Source of the DNA: Moniliophthora roreri
Taxonomy: Eukaryota > Basidiomycota > Agaricomycetes > Agaricales > Marasmiaceae
NCBI GenBank assembly: GCA_001466705.2
Contig: LATX02000057.1
Coordinates: forward strand, 1 to 64,000
DNA: 64,000 bases
Direction of reading: 5' to 3'
Made by a program: the position numbers and the translations under genes. This document shows, piece by piece, positions 32,445-44,081 of the stretch. Position 1 is the stretch's first letter. Each line of letters starts with the position of its first letter. Below the pieces are notes generated by a model. That model searched no databases, was not told the DNA's origin, and was given only the letters and a program-made list of their open reading frames with translations.

Positions 32445-33380
32445 TCTAAAAGTACCTGTTTATGTGGTTTGTGGTTTGCAGTCAATGGAAGGAAAATCCC
32501 ATGCTTTCTCTCAAACTGCTGCTCTACCCGACAAAGAAACGTCTAACAGGAATGGTTCGTGCTAATTGCTGCTCACGTCTATGCAAGCAACATTATCGGC
32601 GATTTTCACGCCCATCTCGATGGTAGCGTTGTAATTCGCGTTTCCAGAACCACAAATTAAACCGAGAGGTATGTTCAAAGACTCTCCCGGCGGGTTCACA
32701 TCCATTACTGGCCACAGCCTGTCGACTCGTGCTTGCGTCAGATGGTCAGTGCGTCCGAATAGACCAGAAGTCAAAGCTGCCTATTTCCTTGTTCGCCTTT
32801 TTGTCAACCTCCGTGTCATGGTCCAGCAGCCCCATTCCTTGGCATCACAGTCACAAAGCACACATGCCTTGCGCTCGAAGACGACATGTTGAATGTTCTG
32901 GTCCGAGTTGACTCGCGGGGGTGTGGGTTGTTCATGCTTCAAGTCCTTGCACGTATAACAAGTTGTGATGTTTTCGTGTCAGATTCGTATCAGATCGCAG
33001 GTCGGATCAATTGCACATATCACAATAACCGACTCGATCGTTCCCCGACGTTGGGATTTTCGACACAACGGAAGCCTACCTTTCCTTTGTCCCTGGATCC
33101 TCAAATAGAACAATAGCGCTCGAGGTGCTTTTGAGCGCCATGTCCATGGCCGGGTGGCTGAAACACCCCTCACCCTCCACCCTCACCTCATCCAAACAGC
33201 TTTGATCTTACCCAAGTGGCAGGGCCGCTGCTGGTTTTCTTCTTATTCTAGTCATCCTCCGAGTCATTGTCCTATAACGCTATAATAGAGGTGCTGAGCA
33301 GCCATCTTCCTTCATTGCATTCTCGTCTTCCGTCATCGTCTCCTTCTCTCACCAGCCACCAGCACATCTAATCTCTAATA
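32445..33380. other. Intergenic, upstream of the zinc-finger gene
   Basis: 936 bp with only short overlapping frames. The last 150 bp are pyrimidine-rich (TTCCTTCATTGCATTCTCGTCTTCC type), common for fungal core promoters. Confidence 0.45.
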
Positions 33381-34855
33381 ATGACCACTTACTACACCAC
33401 TCTTCACACTCAAACACCTGCGAGCCAGGCTCGCAAGATCAGCTTGTCGCTTGAAGACTGTATTTCTCAAGTTTACGCCAGTCTCGAGCAGAAGGACAGT
33501 GTCGACTCGGTCCCAGCAGCCCAGGTTCCCCCACATACAACCACAGCTACAACCTACACCTACACTCAATCAAACGCGAATGCGAATTTGGATTTCGATT
33601 GGACATTCCCATCCATAGATACCATGGCTACAGGCGCATTGGTGGCGCAGCAGCAGCAATTCGCGCCTTTGGACATTTCTGCGCCTTCTGTGCAAGCACA
33701 CGTCGCGCACGAGGACTGGAATCCGAATTTATGGTGGGGGGCTCCAGTGAACGACCAGAACCAAAGCCAGGGCCCATTCGACTATGTACCTCAACAGCAG
33801 CAACAGCACCTACTGACGCCGGCGTGGACGATAGATGATGTTGATCTCACTCTCGATTTCAATCAGGTATGTTTTTTCGAGCCTCTTCCGCTTTTTGTTG
33901 TTCATGTATTGACGAAGGCCGCGTTCTCTTTTTATTTCCACAGCAGGTCTACACCGGTGGTGTCGCGCCTTCTAACGTGTTCGCGCCTATGGAAATAGAT
34001 CAACGGGATCTCTATCTTCTTCCTTTGCCAGATACAGATACCAGCTCTTCGGAAGACGACTCGGAAGGAGAGACGTATCCTGCATCGCGTCCTGGTCTGG
34101 GTAAGGCCCGTGCACTGTCTTACTCTTATTCCGTTCCCATTCCCGAGGCATATCCCAACAACTCTCATTCTACTCGTGAGACGGAAGCCACTTCATCCTC
34201 TACACCCAAGCATCGTATCAGATCCTCAGCCTCGACATTCATGCACACACACGAATTTCTCTCCTTCCGCCGTGTCGAAGAAAGATGCCGAGAATCTCTC
34301 CGTAGAAAACTCGCCAAACAAGCTTCAAGTTCTATCCAAGAGGATATTGCTGTCAAGAGCCTGGAACACGCGCCGTCCTCTTCAGATCTCAGTAAAAGCC
34401 TGTCCGACACACCACTCGTTCTACGATGCTACAAAGCCTCTTGTCCCCTTCGCTTCGACTCCCTCTCCACACTCACACATCACACCGAACGACAACACCA
34501 TGGCATGGTTTCTTACCGGTGCCCATTCGGCGGGTGTGACCTCGTTGCGGGGTCCTATGGGGACATCGGTAGACATGAACAGTGCTTGGAGCATTGTGAG
34601 AAGGGGTATAGATGTCTCGCATGCTTACGTGGCTATACGAGGGTTGATGCGCTGAAGAGGCATTGGGTAAAGATGGGTGGGCATAAGACGGTGCACGAGT
34701 ACAGAGTTAAAAAGGGAGTCAAGGCGACTTTGGGAGAGAAGGGTGTTTGGGTTTTGGATAAGCCCAACGGTTATACGGATTCTGTGGCCAAGACTCATGC
34801 GCTTGCGATTGACAAGGTTTCGCATAAGGAGATCGTGAGAAAGCGTGCTGCGTGA
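33381..34855 (+). CDS. C2H2 zinc-finger protein, probable transcription factor
   Basis: Exons 33381-33866 and 33944-34855 give 465 residues. The N-terminal half is Q/T/S-rich with acidic stretches (DTDTSSSEDDSEGE), like an activation region. Three C2H2-type fingers sit at about residues 320-410: C-x4-C-x12-H-x4-H (CYKASC...HHTERQH), C-x4-C-x12-H-x5-H (CPFGGC...HEQCLEH) and C-x2-C-x12-H (CLACLRGYTRVDALKRH). The last is followed by a basic segment. The acceptor is a CAGCAG pair, so two isoforms differing by one Gln are possible. Target genes unknown. Confidence 0.8.
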
Positions 34856-35461
34856 ATGGCGTTTCTTGTTTTCTTTGTTGGCTCACGTCTATTACGAAGT
34901 TACGACGACTGGTATCATGTCTTTCTCCACTGTAATAGGACTAGTATTTATGAGGACTATCATTAGTAATGCCTGTACCGTACGCCACGTCCACGTTCTT
35001 TATTATTGTATATAAGTTCATGCATATTATAGTTAGTAGTTACAGTGCCCAATGTTGTATATATGTACCAAAGACATTATTCCGGTATAACAAGCTCATC
35101 CTCCCACCTTCCATAGAATCGTCTCCGATAGATACACAACGATGGGGTGTTTTGGCGTGAGAGATAGGAGAGAATGGTACCGATGGGTCGAGATATACAC
35201 TTCTTATACACCTCGCCCGTATAGAAAGCCTTGTCGTATTTAGGTCGCATTTCATGTATTCGGCATCAAAGTCCCCAGTGATAAGGCCTGGGTCAACTTC
35301 GTACGGTACATAAACCTGTAATTTATAGCACTTGCAACCATATAAACCATGAGACTGGGACTGAAATAAAGCTCCAGCGAGCGTCAGTTCGAGCCTTTTT
35401 ATGGGTTGGAGGATTGGCAACTGCGCACTCACGGAACGCGTTCTACAACAGTTTATCTCCT
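34856..35461. other. 3-prime region of the zinc-finger gene, no gene seen
   Basis: A minus-strand frame (35040-35549) runs through this region, but only its first part, homologous to the small membrane protein, is meaningful. The rest appears to be chance read-through. Confidence 0.45.
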
Positions 35462-35700
35462 TCATTCGACGCCTTTCTGGTCTTCCCAGTAAGTCCTTCC
35501 TCCAGCCAATCGATTCATCGAAATTAATCTCCTCCGTTGGCCTTGCCAATTTTTCAGCCTCTTGGGTTCTATCAACTTGAAGAGAAATAAGTTTCCTGGT
35601 CTATCTGAGCGTAAGTCGTCCGTGGAAATAGACGAGGACCGATATTCGAGCGCATAGCTCTGTAATAGCACAAAACACTATATCTAGAATAGTTTTCATC
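35462..35700 (-). pseudogene. Broken copy of the small membrane/coiled-coil gene
   Basis: The minus strand encodes pieces matching the gene at 9134-9439: ARISVL in one frame, then LARPTEEINFDESIGWRKDL in another (intact copy: LARPTEEIKFNEKFSWKEVM). The region between is frame-shifted with a stop. The N-terminal membrane segment is no longer readable. Confidence 0.7.
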
Positions 35701-35785
35701 GAAGGGTACTTGTAAAAGTATGCGTCAGCGTCCATCGAGTCCTCTTACGGCGGAAGTCTAAATTCCTCTTTAATGGCTTCTAAAA

Positions 35786-36579
35786 TTATCCGAATTCTTC
35801 TTCCCAATCATGTGCAGGGATTTGTGGTCGTCGGTGGAAGTCTTCCCTCAACCTAAAGAGGCGAATACTATCTTCGAAGCCAATTTTTGAGGCCTCTTCC
35901 AGTGTCAACCTCTTTGGACGGACGATTAGGCGGAGACATCCGCCCCATAGCCAAGGTTGGATGGAAAACTCCTTCGAGAGTAAGATACGCTCTATTCCTT
36001 CAATCAACTTCCCCAGTTCCACGATTGCCTTGTTTGTTGCAAGTCTCAAAATCAAAATCCATTCATCTTTTGTCAACGTTCGATTGTGGTATGTCTGTCC
36101 TGGAAAGATGATATGTCTTTCAATGCGATAATAAGTTTTGTTACCATTGCCTGGATTCATTCATCACTCACGTTGGGTAAAGTAGTTCTGCAAAACGTTG
36201 AAAATCAAGGGCTGATACACCATCGAGCCTGATCGGGTTGGTATCAGAGGACCCCTCAGGGACGCAATTGCCTTGAGGAAGAGTGAACATGGCACTGAAG
36301 ACGTCCGAGTTCATCTCGAGCTTGCGTTGTGGTAGCCTGAATAACGTGTCTTCGACCTAAACTCCGTTTATCAGTCGTCATGATTTCGTAGAATAGCTGA
36401 AACCCACCAGAAAGGTCGCATCTTCCCAGTAACCCTGACCATGTTTCTTCCACTAAGGTGATTCGTCCATGTGGTTCCAGTACAAGCTGTAGATCACCCC
36501 GTCTGAGGGCGAACGTGAAGTAAAAATTGAATTGCTCCCAGGCTTCAGAGTCACACATTCCAACTTTCATCGATTCCAT
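35786..36579 (-). CDS. BTB/POZ domain protein, possibly degenerate
   Basis: Exons 36579-36484, 36356-36172 and 36116-35786 give 203 residues in phase. Motifs: GDLQL then VEDTLFRLPQRKLEMNSDVF, PIRLDGVSALDFQRFAELLY, then DEWILILRLAT and FSIQPWLWGGCLRLI followed by RPKRLTLEEASKIGFEDSIR. Intron 1 is long (127 bp) and starts at GTACTG. The acceptor of intron 2 is a weak GAAAG, chosen because the better CAG breaks the frame. Compared with relatives, the helix after LRLAT seems shortened. It may be a working gene or an early pseudogene. It lacks the C-x2-C-x6-H tail and is followed by a dead small membrane gene. Confidence 0.55.
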
Positions 36580-36834
36580 CTTGCAGCGCACAAGTTGAAG
36601 TAGAAAAGACGCACCAGGCGGCGTAATTGCTGTCCAGTGCCTAGGTGGGTGAAACTGAACTTACCTGGCACGGATCGCGCAACTTGCCTTGTTCCAGCAT
36701 CAATCATGGTAGTCTCCTGTAAGCAGACTCAATCGCTCGTTCCTCGCTATATACAATCATGGATACCTCGATACCATCCGATCCGCGGCCTCGCCGAATC
36801 ACCCCTCAAAAAACAGATATCAAAGATTCATTAG

Positions 36835-37437
36835 CAGCTCGTGTTGGATGCCTGCTTTATCGTTACCTCTGTTCGAGGTTTTTTATCAAACTCCCCCGAT
36901 CGTACCCAACTCTCCATTGCTCCAGAACAGATACTCATCCGCGACGGTAATTACCATTTTTACGCTTCTGCGGAGGATCACGCACAATATCGCATCGTAC
37001 GCAATTTCAGAGAGTGGATGACCCCCGCCTCGTTCCTGCACACCGGGCTTCACTCGCCCATTTTAACCACAGTGGTCTTGCTGGGCATAGTCATTCCCAG
37101 TGGAATCTCGGACGTCCACGATATTAGAAATATATTGATGCTAGAATCTGATACACACGACCGTTTCGACGAACCCTTCTATTGTTTCTACCCTATTTGT
37201 GATAGCAGCGGCGTATACCAACTCGTCTGCTACTACTTCACTCGGAAAGACTGCAGCCGGGCCGAGGTCGAACACATGCTCCAAGCTAATCTACCAGCAC
37301 GACTTCACCCTTATTTCCTGTTCTGCCGGTTCGCTTGGACGATTTTCAAGAGAATTGTAGCACTATCAAGAGCCCTTTCACCACCAAAAAAGTATGTGGG
37401 GTCTCTTCTTCCTGAGAGAGTTAATACTGCTCGGTGA
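36835..37437 (+). CDS. Unrecognised ORF with weak HNH-like motif
   Basis: A 200-codon open frame beginning at an ATTAG acceptor-like site, with no clear ATG of its own; an upstream exon may carry the start. The middle reads SDVHDIRNILMLESDTHDRF then DEPFYCFYP, resembling the D-x2-N-x-L-x-L-x3-H-x2-FD part of fungal HNH_2 proteins. The upstream cysteine/histidine part of such a nuclease is not apparent. A C-terminal basic and proline stretch follows. I cannot name the protein; a nuclease-derived remnant is a guess. Confidence 0.35.
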   Translation, partial: QLVLDACFIVTSVRGFLSNSPDRTQLSIAPEQILIRDGNYHFYASAEDHAQYRIVRNFREWMTPASFLHTGLHSPILTTVVLLGIVIPSGISDVHDIRNILMLESDTHDRFDEPFYCFYPICDSSGVYQLVCYYFTRKDCSRAEVEHMLQANLPARLHPYFLFCRFAWTIFKRIVALSRALSPPKKYVGSLLPERVNTAR

Positions 37438-38352
37438 GGATACAGGGGTCTGAGGCTGAGACCAGTGAACCCGCATAGAAGAGGGCACGTCTCAGAGAAT
37501 CGGGAAGGTTCTCAACCACAGCTGCAGAGCATACTGGCCATGGAGAGGGGGAGGACGGAGAGGAAGCTGAGAAAGATGATGCTGAAGGTGATGTAACGAG
37601 GGTAGCAACGAAAGCAGCAGCTCATCTTAGAAGGACCCGGCTGGCATCTTTGTGTCAATAAAAGTACAGCAATGTGACTCTCCCGAAGATGCCCTGAACG
37701 TACTGGCACGCCACGAGGCTCGCGTCAAGAAATTAGCGTTTATCGGTCAGCTTCCCATCATGGTTTCTCAACTTTGTTTTTCACACATGTCCTTCACAGC
37801 AAATCCAGAGGCGACAGCGGATTATTACCCTACATGCCCCGGTATCACCCATGCTGCATAACTGAAATTGGACTATATACGCCAGCACCCAGAGGCCATC
37901 TCTGTATCTGATCCTTCCACGGAAGTGATCAGAACGGACATTTTCCTCTGGCCCGTAAAGTGACTAGTTATGTGCTTTCCATCGTCTAAATAGCATACTT
38001 AGATATCGAGTTTAGAACTTTCTATTCAAGTGAATACCATGGCAAGGTCAGGGAAACACGAGAGGCGGTGAGGGCTTGTGACGCGTCCCAATGTTTGCCC
38101 GTGGTGGGCTGTTGAAATCTCTATCCTTCAATTGATTTTGTCCTATAACTGACAAATGAAAGCGCACCTGAACGTTGCATGGTGTCCGCAAGAGCTTGTA
38201 GGATGTACATAGAGCCATATATTGTATTAGATAAACTTTGTATGATTCTCACTAAGAGGCATTCTCAGTCTGGGCTTTGAGAATCGTTACACTCGTTATA
38301 TCGTATAGCAAGAGATTGAAATACACGTTCCAGTAATTCTACAGCACAGCAT
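37438..38352. other. Intergenic, no supported gene
   Basis: About 900 bp between the HNH-like ORF and the 3-prime end of thymidylate synthase. Only short frames were seen. Confidence 0.45.
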
Positions 38353-39351
38353 TCATACACTCATCTTCATGGCAATACTCGGGTAGGGATCATAACCCTC
38401 TACGACGAAATCACTGTACACAAAGTCCTCGATATCGTTGATTCCTTCCCTCGCCCACTTCAACTTTGGGAATGGCCTAGGTTCACGCTCCAGCTGCGTC
38501 TTCAAGGCGTCGACATGATCACGATAGACGTGCGCGTCACCAAGTTGAATGACCAGCTCGTGTGGTTCCGTGCCGGTAACTTGGGCCATCATGTGGGTCA
38601 ATAACGCGTACGACGCAATGTTGAAGGGGATTCCAAGGCCCAGGTCGGCGGAGCGCTGGTACATCAGGCAGGAGAGCTTGGGTTTCTGTTGCGGAGAGTC
38701 GGAAGGCGGGAGGTGAACGTAGAATTGGCAGAGTAAATGACAAGGTGGGAGAGCCATCAGCGGTATATCTGAAGATAATCATGATAAGACCGTGATGAAG
38801 ATCCGTCTGGAGATGAACGCACCTTTGGGATTCCACGCACTGAGAATGATACGTCTATCCGTGGGGTTTTCCTTGATCTTCTGTATACACTCCTTCAACT
38901 GATCGACACCCTCGCCCTTATAATCCTTTTCACAGTCCTCATACTTGGCACCAAAATGCCTCCACTGGAAGCCATAAACAGGGCCCAAATCGCCTTCTCT
39001 CCGATGACCCAGACCTCTACTCTCCAAAAACGCCTTCGAGCCATTCCCATCCCAAATCTTAACGCCCTTCTTCGAAAGAATAATGGAGTCGGTGCACCCA
39101 TGTATGAACCACAGCAATTCCTCGACAATCCCTCGAAGGAATGTCTTCTTCGTAGTGAGAAGGGGTAACGTGGAGTCGGCGAGTGAAAAGCGTAAATTTT
39201 GGGGCGCGAAAACAGACATAGTACCCGTTCCTGTACGGTCGGGGCGAACATCCCCTTCGTCAAGGACGCGTCGTATGAGGTTTAGATACTGGTACTCGTC
39301 ATTTTTGGTGGCTTTGTGGTCGCCATTTGTTTTAACGGTGCCGTTCTGCAT
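38353..39351 (-). CDS. CDC21: Thymidylate synthase
   Basis: Exons 39351-38823 and 38768-38353 give 314 residues, within the usual range (about 300-320). Landmarks: [14 protein letters not shown] near the N-terminus, [24 protein letters not shown] (phosphate-binding arginines), catalytic Cys186 in [32 protein letters not shown] and [14 protein letters not shown]. It converts dUMP to dTMP with methylenetetrahydrofolate. All active-site blocks are present, including across the single 54-bp intron. Confidence 0.95.
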
Positions 39352-39621
39352 GGTGGAAGATGGTAGAAAAGAGGAAGAAAATGAACGCGTCGTGTCACAG
39401 ATTTGTCACATCGTGTTCTTTCGTGCGCTCGGCAAGATCCGGTCGATGGTTCTGCTAAGCTTGTTCTATGTATAGCAAAACCAGAATTGATTGGCATCTG
39501 TATTTGATAGATATGCAATAATGTTACACTGAAAGGATAGAACGTGGTGTGAAGAGAAAATTCTGAGAAAATGAGTGGATTTGTGCAGTTAACCAGAAAA
39601 ATAAGGAAGGAAAGACGGAGC

Positions 39622-42260
39622 TCAAGCAGCTAAGCTGGTTTCTGCAGACTCAGCAGTGGCTAATGTAGAAGACTCGACAGTGCTTTCCGTAGCAGAAGCC
39701 GAGGCACTGGCAGCAGTATTGTTGGCCCCTTCCACTGGACCAAGGACGACAGAATCGGGTACAGGAATTGTAACAGATGCTCCCAAACTGGAAGAAATTG
39801 TGACAGAACCAGGTGCAGGGCGAATAGAAATGAGGGACTCGAAACGTTGGTTTCCGATGGGGTTCATGGGAACACGAGCGATGGTGGCAGCCTTCAGGGA
39901 AGAAACCACTTAGGGACCACTAACGGGCGGAATGATTGATACTCACCGACAAAAAGAGCTGTGACACAGGACTATTAGTGCGAGCTCTGACTGTCAAAGT
40001 ACCAGAGCCGCCCCCGCTCTTCCAGTCGACAGTTTCGATGGTGATCTATATTGGACCGCAGGTCGGCGGTGAGTATTAGACATATGAAGGTACACATACC
40101 GAGTCAGCGATAGCTGGGTTGACGTTCACAACGACTTCATCGGTGCTTGATCCGGCGTCATTGGAAGCTTGGAAAGAGAATGTCAATGCGGCGAGAGAAG
40201 TGACGGTCGGTGCGGTGAAGGAACTGTTTATTCCGGCGGAAGTGTCCAAAATGACAGCGCTGCCGCCAGTTTGAGTCCAGGCAAATTCAACAGTAGAAAC
40301 TAAAAAAGACATTTTGGTCAACAGATATCGCCAGAAACAAATCACGCACGGTCAATGCTGTTCTTCAAACTTCCAACAAGTTTAACCTGTGCGCCACTGA
40401 GCACAGTAAAGTCGGCACCAGCATTCGCAATGGGAATCAGGGGATTGACGTCAGGGCACTGAATTGGGGCTGGCCTAGTCACACCTGGCCATGGATCGAG
40501 TTGACCGACGATGGGGCCCGTTTCAGCCTCAGGAACTCCGGGAATACCACCGAGCCATGGCCCACTTCCTTGAGCGAGGAATGGGAGCTTGTCAAACTCG
40601 TGAGGAAGTTGGTTGTCACCGAATACTATCAGTTCTGGGAAGATGTAACCATCAGGAGGGTAAGGAGCGACAAACTCTCCTGCAACGACACCATTGGGAG
40701 TGGTTTTTGTTCCGGTAGCGATACGTGCAACGACTTCACGAGTGTACGGGGGTAGCCTAGCACACTTTTAGTTATACCGTTGAGAGAGGGGAATGACAAT
40801 TTTACCTTGTGGATTCTGACCTGAATCGCCATTGACCACGTCGCTCAAGAGCTCGGGGAACGACTGAGCCCCACATACGTTCGGTCTCTCCTCCGGTACA
40901 AGGGTCGACATCGATGGCATAGATTTCGATGGTCGCTGTTTCATCAGTGGTATATCCTTCCACTCGAGTCTCTTGGATTTCTCCGCGTTGGCCTATCATC
41001 GTGTTGTGAGAAATAGAAATGAACTCAATCTTAATGTACTCACTTCCGTCGATACCAGCCTGAAGAGCTTCCGTGATGACCAAGTAAGCGGGGCTATTTG
41101 AAGTATCAATTATAGGATTTTTGTAGGACACTGAGACCTACACAGTCCCAGGTGCTGTATAGATGCCTAGATTTGCATCTATCTCGTATGCAGCAATTAT
41201 TCGCTCATCACTGTCTGGGTCCTTGACTAGAGTTCCTGCGTATATGATGTGGTCGCCGACAGCGAGGGGTACGAAAAGATTCGGGTCAGGTTGACCTTCT
41301 CGCACGGGAGGAGCGCCAAAAGTACTAAATAGGTTGTGAGTTAAGATCGGATGAATTAAGCGGGCACATACAATCCAGATACGGGTTTTCCTGCACCGTC
41401 AATAGGTCGATTCTTCTTGGGACAAAGTGGATCGTCTTCAACGGCAGGATCTGTACGGGGAATGCAAACAGGGAAACCAGTGCTAGCTGTGATACTGGGA
41501 GCGTCTAAAAAAGCGGATACGTTTGAGTGGCTGGCATTCTCCCGGCTCGAAAAACAATACTTACCGGTGTCGGCGGTCCAGATAGGCCACTCCCCGTGAA
41601 CCAATCCATAACGTCCAACTAGCACGAATATTCAGTGTAAAGGAACATGGATGATGCAAACACTGTAATTACCAGGATCGTTAATGACAACCCTGACGCC
41701 ACTGTTTGGATCATTGGGATTGCCTCCTACTCGGAGCTCTCCCTTCACATAATCAATGGCAGAGATAAATCCTTGACCTGTGTTGCCCAGTTCCTGGAAA
41801 ATGTAGACGATACCAGCGATGTATTGACCTCCGATGTAGTTTGCGAAAATCTGATGATATGTCAGGAAGCACTCCAAAGAACACTATGGAATGGCTTACC
41901 TGTGCCTCCCAAGCAACCTCGGGCCAGAGTGGTAGATCAATTATTTCTCCGTTAAAAAGTTCTCCCCATGCTACTGCTGTGAGCGCAGGAGTGTTGACGA
42001 GCAGATTTCGGGGAATGATAAACTCCTGGTTGTTGATGGTGAGAGTTCCACCGGAGAGGACGTCCGACCGATTATTCCAAGTAGCCCTAGAGTCTTAAGA
42101 TGATCAGAGAAAGGATGCAAAGTAATGGAGAGTGCGACGCCTACCCTTGTATATAACCTATCGTGAACGCCGGAGATGGGTCATACGGTGGCCATGGCAC
42201 TTGAGCAAAAGTATTGGGCAATAGGATTGCCAGGGCCGAAAAAATGATAGAGAACCTCAT
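39622..42260 (-). CDS. Secreted multi-module protein with Ig/PKD-like region
   Basis: Twelve exons from 42260 to 39622 (42260-42145, 42086-41900, 41850-41673, 41618-41565, 41504-41372, 41324-41142, 41093-41044, 40992-40806, 40756-40350, 40299-40100, 40045-39947, 39891-39622), 687 residues, all junctions in phase. Signal peptide at residues 1-19 (MRFSIIFSALAILLPNTFA). The N-terminal half repeats structural motifs such as GGTLTINNQEFIIPRNLLVN, VGDHIIYAGTLVKD and ETRVEGYTTDETATIEIYAI. The later segment ANAGADFTVLSGAQVKLVGS, with TVEFAWTQTGGSAV, is typical of PKD/Ig-like beta domains. The C-terminus is A/S/T-rich and probably O-glycosylated. Similar secreted proteins of unknown function occur across fungi; an enzymatic role is not evident. 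Confidence 0.75.
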
Positions 42261-42856
42261 CCCTAACAATTAGACTGTGAATGGATGAGAGAGAGAGTTG
42301 ACCGCTGCTCAAAACGAGCGCACCCCGAGGGGCTTTATAGCGTTTCTAAGAAAGGTACATGCATGATCTCCAGGCACGCTCAAGAGATGTTGCATAAATC
42401 CAAGTATGCCCAAGCGTACATCTGTGGGAGGTTTGAACAATTTCAAAGAGGGGAATTGAGGACGGCAGGGCACCGGGAAGAAGGCAATGGTATTCCCGGT
42501 ACAATCGCGCATCAAAGGAGTACACTCATCTGTTGCATTCCGGTACGAACTCAATACGCAATTTGCCTTGGCACGACCTCTAAAGGAATTATAATTGGTG
42601 GAACAAAGCTCATATCTACTACAGAGACATTGCGGTCCACGTCGTCCGGATGTGTCCTGGTGATGTGCTGTAATAGCCGATAAATAAATGGTGCTCAGTG
42701 AGATTGACAAGCCTTTTGGCCAAGAGTTTGAACGGCGAGGACAGTGGGTAGCGAAACTAACAGTATGCTGGTAGTCATGGTTAGAATGCCCAAGTCGGAA
42801 ATTGCCAGAAATTTGTTTCCTGACTTGTTCCTGACACGTGCGGGCAGCGGCTTGCG
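42261..42856. promoter_or_regulatory. Divergent intergenic region, secreted protein / GEP4
   Basis: 596 bp between two divergent starts; no exon seen on either strand. It carries both promoters. Confidence 0.5.
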
Positions 42857-43857
42857 ATGCCTCTCAATGTTCCCGGCCTACTTGCTCCTCTCCATCTTTT
42901 GATTTATCCTAGAATTGTTATACCAGGACTGGTAATAAAAGGTCGGCACTTTTCTTCATAACAACTTGTGGACAATTGCTGAACGCACAATGAAGATATT
43001 CGACAGCTCGACTTTCCTGCTTTGAAGCAAGCAGGGTATCGGGGAGCCGTCTTTGACAAGGATAATTGTTTGGTACGTCCCCTTGGGCGGAATATCTGCT
43101 CGATACTGAAGATTTTGGATGTAGACCATACCTTACAAGGATAGCCTTGTGCCGGAATTGCAAGTTCGTTACTTTTCAGCTCGAGTGTACAGGCTTCGTC
43201 TGAATTTCTTTGCGACAGGAAGCATGGAAGGAATGCAGAGAAACATTTGGTGATCGGAATATCATTATGGTCAGCAATTCTGCTGGCACTCACTCAGACG
43301 CAGGCGGGATTCAGGTGCGTAGTCTTTCGACCTATCGTGACACCTTTGAGCTTTTTGAATAGGCGGAATCTGTTCATCACCACCTTGGTGTACCGGTTCT
43401 CATGCACAAAACTCTCAAACCGGCATACTCGTGCATTTCATCCATTCGTGAATACTTCTGGTCTCTACCGCAGCCCATTCAGGATCACGAACTCATCATG
43501 GTTGGTGATCGTATATTTACGGACGTTGTCATGGCCAATCGAATGCATGGAGAAAGTTGGGTAGATCGTCTACGACAATTCTCTCTCCAATCTCGACCTG
43601 CAGAAGACCGAAAAGCAGATTCAGAGAGTGGCCCTCTGGCAGTCTGGACGACCGGTGTATGGCAAAAAGAGGCAATGTTGATGCGCTGCTTGGAAAAGAG
43701 CACGCTCGAAATTGTCTCAAAATGGACGCAATCCAAAGAATTGGATGGTCGGAGCTCACAAGATAAATTTACTCGTGATCTACCAGAACCCAATCCTCTG
43801 AAGAAAACTAGTACGCTGGAGAACTTTTTAGGACGCTTTCAGACGAGGAAGACATAG
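42857..43857 (+). CDS. GEP4: Mitochondrial phosphatidylglycerophosphatase (GEP4 type)
   Basis: Exons 42857-42941, 42996-43072, 43125-43163, 43219-43314 and 43363-43857 give 263 residues. HAD-phosphatase blocks in order: YRGAVFDKDNCLTIPY (motif I with DKD), NIIMVSNSAGTHSD (motif II), LMHKTLKP (motif III lysine) and LIMVGDRIFTDVVMANRMHG (motif IV). This is the PGP phosphatase of the cardiolipin pathway in the mitochondrial matrix. Exon 1 continues through GTAATAAAAG to a GTCGGC donor, because that alone restores the frame. The C-terminal 70 residues are an extension without recognised domain. Confidence 0.88.
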
Positions 43858-44081
43858 AACATACCTCCAATACACTTCATTTCGCACTTCTCCCCGGTGA
43901 ATCTTTCTACAGATATCTGTGATCGCCAAGATGATCGGAGCCCTTCAATCTCTTCGTCTTTCGTCACCTATTGCGACTGCATAGGGGCCATCAATTGACC
44001 TATAAATCTCCCCAATTGAGACTGCGCAACTTTACCTCCAGTCGTTCTTTTTCTTAACCTGTAACAGTCCATTCCTTACCC

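Noticed and set aside
42309..42710. 133-codon minus-strand frame near the GEP4 promoter
   Set aside because: No family resemblance, and a similarly long plus-strand frame overlaps it. It lies between two divergent start sites.
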